Of a stretch of DNA of 9,568 nucleotides, positions 5,666 through 9,568 are shown one piece after another. The stretch is from Clostridia bacterium (GTDB lineage: Bacteria > Bacillota > Clostridia > Oscillospirales > CAG-272), in the NCBI GenBank assembly GCA_017452335.1, contig JAFTMP010000285.1:1-9568 (forward strand), given 5' to 3'. Within the stretch, counting starts at the first letter, position 1; the number at the start of each line of letters is the position of its first letter. The translations under genes and the position numbers were made by a program. The notes beneath the pieces are model-generated. The model did no database searches, was not told where the DNA came from, and saw only the letters and a list, made by a program, of their open reading frames with translations.

Positions 5666-6758
5666 CTTCAAAAAGATCAAGCAATCCCAGCGCCACTGCC
5701 GCTTCAACGCCCGGTAGCGCGCGCAGTCCGATACAAGGGTCGTGTCTGCCCTTGATGACCAATGTTTCGTTTTGCCCCGTTTTAAGGTTCACCGTTTCCT
5801 GGGGCAGGAAAATGGAGGGGGTGGGCTTCATGGCAACCTGTATAAGAAGGGGCGCTCCTGTGCTCATGCCCCCTGCAATACCGCCGCAGTGGTTGCTTCT
5901 TAGGCACACCTGCCCTTGCTCGTTATAATAATAGCCGTCATTGGCATCACTTCCCCGCATGGCAGGAAAACGGAAGCCCTCGCCAAACTGCACGCCCTTC
6001 ACGGCAGGGATGCCGAAAAGGATGGAGGATAAAACGCCCTCCACGCCGCGAAACATGTGGGTGCCCAGCCCCACGGGCAGTCCTGTTACGGCACATTCAA
6101 TGCGCGCGCCCACCGAGTCGCCTTCTTCTGCCGCCCGTCTGATCTCCGCTTTCATCTCTTCCCCTGCCGCTTTGTCAATCACCGGGAAATCGGAGGAAAA
6201 CAGCTCGTCAAAGACCTTCATCGTCTCGGCGTTTTCAAGAGGAGAAAAGGTGCAGTCCGTGGCATTTCCCACCTGCAACAGGTGCGAAGCGATGCGCACG
6301 CCCTTCTCTCTTAAATATAACATTGCCAGCGCCCCCGCAAACACCAGAGGTGCGGTGAGTCTGCCCGAAAAATGTCCGCCGCCCCGCATGTCTGCCTGCC
6401 CGCCATACTTCACATAAGCGGGATAATCTGCGTGGCTGGGACGGGGCAAGACCATTTCGCCATAGTCCCTCGAGCGCTGGTTGGTGTTGACGATCTGCAT
6501 TTCGATCGCCTCCCCCGTGGTAAAGCCATCCTTGATCCCGCCTGACACGATGGGCAGGTCGGGCTCCCTTCTCTTGGTGGCAAACGCCCCGCCGGGGGCT
6601 CTGCGCGCCATCATTTTCAGTATAAATTCTTCATCGTACGCAATGCCCGCGGGAAAGCCCTCAATGCGTACGCCGATGTTCGGTCCGTGGGACCTGCCAA
6701 AAATCGTGATGCGGCAGTTCTTGCCCCAGGACGAGTATACTTCTCTTTCGGTATCCAT
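5655..6758 (-). CDS. aroC: Chorismate synthase (367 aa)
   Basis: AroC catalyses the last step of the shikimate pathway: trans-elimination of phosphate from EPSP to give chorismate, using reduced FMN. Family motifs run through the whole protein: IFGRSHGPNIGV near the start with His24, RPSHAD (106-111) with His109, RGGGHFSGRLTAP (125-137), SNHCGGIAGG (about 288-297), the MKPTPSI segment, and GRHDPC (337-342) near the C terminus. These include both histidines assigned to catalysis in the family, and the length is normal. One oddity: the first signature is usually G-E/Q/D/S-S-H, and here the second position is Arg (GRSHG). The ATG at 6758 is preceded by a perfect AAGGAGGT, 5 bases upstream. It is the first gene of the five-gene minus-strand run, and its 3' end overlaps the next gene by 11 bp. 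No clear promoter was found; the 319 bp upstream are occupied by hairpins. Confidence 0.97.
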   Translation of the reverse strand: MDTEREVYSSWGKNCRITIFGRSHGPNIGVRIEGFPAGIAYDEEFILKMMARRAPGGAFATKRREPDLPIVSGGIKDGFTTGEAIEMQIVNTNQRSRDYGEMVLPRPSHADYPAYVKYGGQADMRGGGHFSGRLTAPLVFAGALAMLYLREKGVRIASHLLQVGNATDCTFSPLENAETMKVFDELFSSDFPVIDKAAGEEMKAEIRRAAEEGDSVGARIECAVTGLPVGLGTHMFRGVEGVLSSILFGIPAVKGVQFGEGFRFPAMRGSDANDGYYYNEQGQVCLRSNHCGGIAGGMSTGAPLLIQVAMKPTPSIFLPQETVNLKTGQNETLVIKGRHDPCIGLRALPGVEAAVALGLLDLFEDEK

Positions 6759-6763
6759 TTGAT

Positions 6764-6771
6764 ACCTCCTT
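6764..6771 (-). promoter_or_regulatory. Ribosome binding site of aroC
   Basis: Perfect AAGGAGGT on the minus strand, 5 bases before the ATG at 6756-6758. It is the strongest Shine-Dalgarno in the window and fixes the aroC start. Confidence 0.85.
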
Positions 6772-6929
6772 GTTTCGTAAGGTTTCTATGGGGCTCTGCC
6801 CCATCCCCTGCCAAAGGGCATCGCCCTTTGGCATCCTACTCGGGGTGTCACCCCGAGACCCCACAAGGAACCATGGAGTTGCGTTGCAACTCCGAAAAAA
6901 GTTTCCTTGACCTTCAAAAACTTTTGATG

Positions 6930-6960
6930 CGCCAAACTATCGTTTGGCGGGGATTTTTTT
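6930..6960 (+). terminator. Hairpin plus T run, plus-strand orientation
   Basis: Stem CGCCAAAC/GTTTGGCG with loop TATC (6930-6949), then GGGGA and seven T (6954-6960). The T run is separated from the stem by four to five bases, so termination may be weak. It faces the plus strand, opposite to every gene in the window, so it may instead be part of the repeat module. Confidence 0.35.
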
Positions 6961-7023
6961 GAAATTACTTATTTTTTTGCGGCAAACGGCAGTTTGCCGC
7001 CATTAGAAGTTTTTGCGGGGGGT

Positions 7024-7057
7024 GTGGGGGGCGCTTTTTACAAAAAGCGTCCTCCAC
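7024..7057. terminator. Long stem 20 bases after htpG, possible 3' end structure
   Basis: A 16-bp stem (two G-U pairs on the plus-strand reading) around TTTTTACAAAAA, starting 20 bases past the htpG stop codon. The position suits the end of the htpG mRNA. On the minus strand it is not followed by a T run, so it is not a typical intrinsic terminator; it could be an mRNA 3' stabiliser or part of the repeat cluster. Confidence 0.35.
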
Positions 7058-7077
7058 TCCACAGCATCTTGACACTT

Positions 7078-8913
7078 TTACAGCCCCAGCTCCAGGGTTT
7101 TAAAGCTTTGGGCAAGGAATTTTTGCAGTTCTTCTGCGCTTAACTGTCTTTGCGAGAGCAGTGCCAGCGAATAGATCTGCGCGGCGGCAGCCTTTTTCTT
7201 CTCTTCGTCAGCGCAAGCGGTCAGCTTGGCAATGAGAGGCGAGGAGCCGTTTAAGAGCAGAGTTGCCTTGTCGGGCATATCGGGCATATCCATGCCGTAC
7301 ATCTTCATCATATCGTTCATACGGCGGCTCTCTTCGGAAATATTCAAAATAGCGGGCACGCCCTCATCCTTCAGAGAAGTAAAGGCGATCTCGGTGCCCT
7401 CGGGGCAAAGCGCTGAAAACAGCGCTTTAAGCTCCTCGTTTTCACTGCCCTCGCCCTGCTTTAAAGCATCGGCAAGCTCAGCGTCTACACGCAAGAACTT
7501 CACATTCTCTTGGTCGTCCAGCATGGAAATAAACTGGCTGTCAAGGACGCGGTCGAGCAGTGCCACGGGAAGCCCCTGTGCGCTATACATGGACACATAC
7601 TGGGCTTGCTTCACCTTGTCGGTGGCATAGTAGATCTTGCCCTGCGCCTTGTCCTTCACCTCTTCAAGATACTCTTTTAAGGTGAGGTATCTGCCGTCGC
7701 ACAGCGAAAGCAGGCAAACGTCCTTCACACGGTCATAGAATTTCCGATCCTTCAGCGAGCCGTATTCCACAAAAAGCTTGATATCGTCCCACAGCTTTTC
7801 GTAGAGCTCTCTTTCGGTATTGAAGAGCCCGCACAGCTTGTCCGCCGTCTTTTTCACGATGTGGGCAGAAATTTTAGAAACATAACCGCTGTTTTGCAAA
7901 TAGCTTCTGGAAACATTCAGCGGCAACTCGGGGCAATCCAGCACGCCCTTGAGCATTAAGAAGTATTCGGGGATCACCTCTTTGATGTTGTCTGCCACGA
8001 ACACCTGGTTATAGTAGAGCTTGACCTGCCCTTCCATATTCTCATATTCACTGCTGATGCGGGGGAAATAGAGAATTCCCTTGAAATTCAGCGGATAGTC
8101 TGCATTGATGTGAATGTGGAACAGCGGTTCCTTATAGTCATGAAAGACCTTGCGGTAAAAGGCGGTGTATTCCTCGTCGCTACACTCGGAGGGGCGCTTT
8201 AACCACAGAGGAGAAATGTCGTTAATGGGCTTTTGTTCTTCCTCGCCCTCTTTTTCTTCCTTCTTCTCGCCGTCGTCAAAATAAATTTCCACAGGCATAA
8301 AGGAGCAGTATTTGTCAAGGATGTCTCTGAGCTTAAAGCCCTCTAAGTATTCCTCGCCCTCCTCGGACAGGTAGAGGATCACATCGGTGCCTCTTGAGCG
8401 CTCTTCTGCCTCTTCATAATGGTAAGAGCCCTGCTCATCGCACACCCACAAAACGCTCTCTTCGCCATCGCGCAGGCTGCGACTGTGCACCGCCACCTTA
8501 TCCGCCACCATGAAGGCAGAATAAAAGCCTAAGCCGAAATGACCGATGATGCCGCTGCCGTCGGTGGTGTTCTGCTCGTATTTTTCCATAAAGTCCATGG
8601 CACCCGACAGCGCGATAGAGCAGATGTACTTCTCCACCTCGTCCTTGTTCATGCCGATGCCGTTATCCGAAACGGTCAGCGTCTTGTTTTCCTTATCTAA
8701 ACGCACCCAAACGGCAAATTTTTCCTCGTCTGACAGCTCGATCTCGCCCAGACTCCCCAGACGCTTCATTTTGGTCACTGCGTCGCAGGCGTTGGACACC
8801 AGCTCTCGCAGAAAAATTTCCTTTTCGGAATATAACCACTTTTTGATCACCGGGAAAATATGCTCGGTGCTGACCGAAATGTTTCCCGTTTCTAATTTCT
8901 TTTCCTTTTCCAT
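7078..8913 (-). CDS. htpG: Molecular chaperone HtpG, HSP90 family (611 aa)
   Basis: HtpG is the bacterial cytosolic HSP90, an ATP-dependent dimeric chaperone of the GHKL ATPase superfamily. The N-terminal ATPase domain shows RELVSNACDAV (residues 36-46, with Glu37 and Asn41), DNGIGM (83-88), the lid region ending in GHFGLGFYSAF (124-134), and GTDVIL (175-180). A charged, Glu/Lys-rich stretch (about 213-228) links to the middle domain, which has PLNVSRSYLQ (351-360) with the arginine that contacts ATP. A C-terminal dimerisation domain follows. Length is close to E. coli HtpG (624 aa), and no key residue seems missing; the HSP90 signature has YSEKEIFLRE where Asn is more usual at the third position. 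The ATG at 8913 follows AAAAGGAGT. It lies 119 bp after the RNHCP gene with its own candidate promoter, and 319 bp before aroC, so it is probably a separate unit. Confidence 0.97.
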   Translation of the reverse strand: MEKEKKLETGNISVSTEHIFPVIKKWLYSEKEIFLRELVSNACDAVTKMKRLGSLGEIELSDEEKFAVWVRLDKENKTLTVSDNGIGMNKDEVEKYICSIALSGAMDFMEKYEQNTTDGSGIIGHFGLGFYSAFMVADKVAVHSRSLRDGEESVLWVCDEQGSYHYEEAEERSRGTDVILYLSEEGEEYLEGFKLRDILDKYCSFMPVEIYFDDGEKKEEKEGEEEQKPINDISPLWLKRPSECSDEEYTAFYRKVFHDYKEPLFHIHINADYPLNFKGILYFPRISSEYENMEGQVKLYYNQVFVADNIKEVIPEYFLMLKGVLDCPELPLNVSRSYLQNSGYVSKISAHIVKKTADKLCGLFNTERELYEKLWDDIKLFVEYGSLKDRKFYDRVKDVCLLSLCDGRYLTLKEYLEEVKDKAQGKIYYATDKVKQAQYVSMYSAQGLPVALLDRVLDSQFISMLDDQENVKFLRVDAELADALKQGEGSENEELKALFSALCPEGTEIAFTSLKDEGVPAILNISEESRRMNDMMKMYGMDMPDMPDKATLLLNGSSPLIAKLTACADEEKKKAAAAQIYSLALLSQRQLSAEELQKFLAQSFKTLELGL

Positions 8914-8918
8914 TTTTT

Positions 8919-8927
8919 ACTCCTTTT
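8919..8927 (-). promoter_or_regulatory. Ribosome binding site of htpG
   Basis: Reads AAAAGGAGT on the minus strand, 5 bases before the ATG at 8911-8913, followed by an A-rich spacer. Confidence 0.8.
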
Positions 8928-8950
8928 AAAAACGCATCAAAACTATGCCC

Positions 8951-8989
8951 TGTGAAAAAAACGAATGGATCAAACGGTCGATTTTCACA
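8951..8989. promoter_or_regulatory. Inverted repeat in the htpG leader
   Basis: Perfect 8-bp arms TGTGAAAA (8951-8958) and TTTTCACA (8982-8989) with a 23-base loop. It lies directly downstream of the -10 box, in the predicted htpG 5' untranslated region. The placement would suit a repressor operator or a leader hairpin. It is not a CIRCE element (TTAGCACTC-N9-GAGTGCTAA) and does not meet the spacing of a CtsR site. Function is an inference from position only. Confidence 0.35.
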
Positions 8990-8998
8990 ACGCACCCT

Positions 8999-9025
8999 AT
9001 TATACAGACACAAATTTTAAATCAA
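8999..9025 (-). promoter_or_regulatory. Candidate sigma-A promoter of htpG
   Basis: On the minus strand a perfect -10 box TATAAT lies at 8999-9004. The best -35 candidate, TTGATT (9020-9025), is 15 bp upstream, shorter than the ideal 17; a TATTGA hexamer gives 17 bp but a poorer match. The region between is AT-rich. The predicted start lies near 8992, leaving a leader of about 80 bases. The promoter sits between the RNHCP stop codon and htpG, so htpG can be expressed on its own. Confidence 0.6.
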
Positions 9026-9032
9026 TATAAAT

Positions 9033-9362
9033 TCAGATGACTCCTGCCGTTAAGGCGATCAGCTTTTTTAAATTGTCGGGCTGTACGTCCACCCCGTACG
9101 CCGCCTTGTTTCGGCGCACCTCTCCGCATTTGCGGCATTTGTGTATAACAATATACCCCTTTTTGGAGTCAGGTAAACAGCCGATGGCGTCCATAATGCC
9201 CCCGCAGTCATTGGCTCTGTCCCCCGGATTGATGTCTAAATGCAACGAGCACAGACAAAAGGGACAGTGATTGCGGGAGGTCTTTTGAAGCGGCAACACC
9301 TCCTTGCCGCAGTTGGCACAGAGAAATCCGCTGTCGTTTTTTGTAAATCGTTTGGTTTCCAT
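9033..9362 (-). CDS. RNHCP-domain zinc-ribbon protein (109 aa)
   Basis: A small soluble protein of the RNHCP family, named after the motif seen intact here at residues 30-34 and continuing RNHCPFCLCSLHLD. Other family landmarks are a first CxxC (Cys15, Cys18), 'GDRANDCGGIM' (47-57) and a last CxxC within HKCRKCG (Cys76, Cys79) followed by RRNKAA. The cysteine spacing suggests two zinc ribbons: Cys15/18 with Cys33/36, and Cys76/79 with others such as Cys53 or Cys62. The family has no established biochemical function that I know of; the fold suggests binding of nucleic acid or protein. The ATG at 9362 has AAAAGGA upstream with good spacing. The gene is complete. Upstream it is bordered by palindromic repeats, and htpG follows 119 bp downstream with its own promoter. 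Confidence 0.9.
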   Translation of the reverse strand: METKRFTKNDSGFLCANCGKEVLPLQKTSRNHCPFCLCSLHLDINPGDRANDCGGIMDAIGCLPDSKKGYIVIHKCRKCGEVRRNKAAYGVDVQPDNLKKLIALTAGVI

Positions 9363-9377
9363 GTAACATCCTTTTCA

Positions 9378-9523
9378 TTTAAGGGCTCTGCCCTTAAAAA
9401 TCCCACTTGGGACGCCGTCCCAAGACCCTGCCAAAGGGCGTCGCCCTTTGGAATCTCACTTAAGGAACTTTTTGAAAAAAGGTTTTAATAATTCCAAAAA
9501 CGTTGAGTGGAATTGTTTTTTTT
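9378..9523. repeat. Palindrome cluster upstream of the RNHCP gene
   Basis: No gene is supported from 9363 to the window end. Hairpins: TTTAAGGGC/GCCCTTAAA (9378-9398, loop TCT), CTTGGGAC/GTCCCAAG (9406-9424, loop GCC), CCAAAGGGC/GCCCTTTGG (9431-9451, loop GTC) and AATTCCA/TGGAATT (9490-9514). The third is the same as the one at 6811-6831 apart from one loop base. The first cluster member begins 15 bases before the RNHCP start codon, so any promoter must lie within or beyond the cluster. Confidence 0.7.
9490..9523 (+). terminator. Hairpin plus T8, plus-strand orientation
   Basis: Arms AATTCCA (9490-9496) and TGGAATT (9508-9514), then G and eight T (9516-9523). Formally a plus-strand intrinsic terminator, but the stem is AT-rich and there is no plus-strand gene to its left in the window. 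It may belong to the repeat module. Confidence 0.35.
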
Positions 9524-9568
9524 GTAGCCGTTTTGCTCGGCTTAAAGGGGGTTGCTTTGGGACGCTGT

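Larger units (their letters stand above)
6788..7057. repeat. Cluster of palindromes between htpG and aroC
   Basis: The 319-bp gap holds no supported gene. From left to right it contains perfect hairpins: ATGGGGC/GCCCCAT (6788-6804, loop TCT), GCCAAAGGGC/GCCCTTTGGC (6810-6832), CTCGGGGT/ACCCCGAG (6839-6857, loop GTC), GGAGTTGC/GCAACTCC (6875-6893, loop GTT), AAAAGTTT/AAACTTTT (6897-6925), CGCCAAAC/GTTTGGCG (6930-6949) and GCGGCAAAC/GTTTGCCGC (6979-7000). The last is a 16-bp stem at 7024-7057 with two G-U pairs. No promoter for aroC could be picked out among them. Confidence 0.75.

Noticed and set aside
8962..8982. Possible CtsR operator in the htpG leader (GATCAAA and GGTCGAT)
   Set aside because: The two heptads are only partial matches to A/GGTCAAA and are 1 base apart; CtsR sites need 3.
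8931..9032. CIRCE (HrcA) element upstream of htpG
   Set aside because: No TTAGCACTC-N9-GAGTGCTAA sequence is present in the gap.

Overview
This window is a bacterial chromosomal segment, most likely from a gut-type Clostridia (Bacillota). The grounds are the holB-ricT gene pair, as in Bacillus holB-yaaT, the strong AGGAGG-type ribosome binding sites, and short GC-rich triloop palindromes packed between transcription units. No 16S gene or other taxonomic marker is present, so placement below class is not possible. All seven genes I accept lie on the minus strand. No rRNA, tRNA, CRISPR array, prophage or transposase gene was seen.

In the direction of transcription (right to left) the layout is as follows. 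First comes a small zinc-ribbon RNHCP-domain protein (9033-9362). Next is the HSP90 chaperone gene htpG (7078-8913), with its own TATAAT promoter in the 119-bp gap before it. A 319-bp gene-free stretch (6759-7077) follows, filled with hairpins. Then comes a compact run of five genes: aroC (chorismate synthase), a 286-aa unassigned protein, a 579-aa membrane-anchored protein with a D-alanyl-D-alanine carboxypeptidase (S11/DacF-like) fold, holB (DNA polymerase III delta prime) and ricT (PSP1-domain Fe-S protein). Junctions are an 11-bp overlap, a 42-bp gap, a 4-bp GTGA overlap and a 19-bp gap, so this is probably one operon. It ends at a strong, apparently bidirectional hairpin terminator near 156-202. 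The window edges (1-301 and 9363-9568) are gene-free and carry the same class of palindromes.

The most unusual item is the carboxypeptidase-like protein. All three penicillin-binding-protein active-site motifs appear lost: SxxK reads PAPR, SxN reads NSD and KTG reads ATG. The fold-level landmarks around them remain. The protein also has a signal peptide, a C-terminal membrane helix and a cytoplasmic charged tail of about 145 residues. It looks like a catalytically dead, membrane-spanning pseudo-PBP, translationally coupled to a replication clamp-loader gene and lying next to ricT. The second most unusual item is the 286-aa protein next to aroC. Its C-terminal two thirds resemble, at pattern level only, part of a prephenate dehydratase domain plus an ACT domain with the catalytic and Phe-binding signatures worn away. 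Both proposals come from alignment by eye and need profile or structure searches. The remaining genes look like ordinary, intact housekeeping genes.
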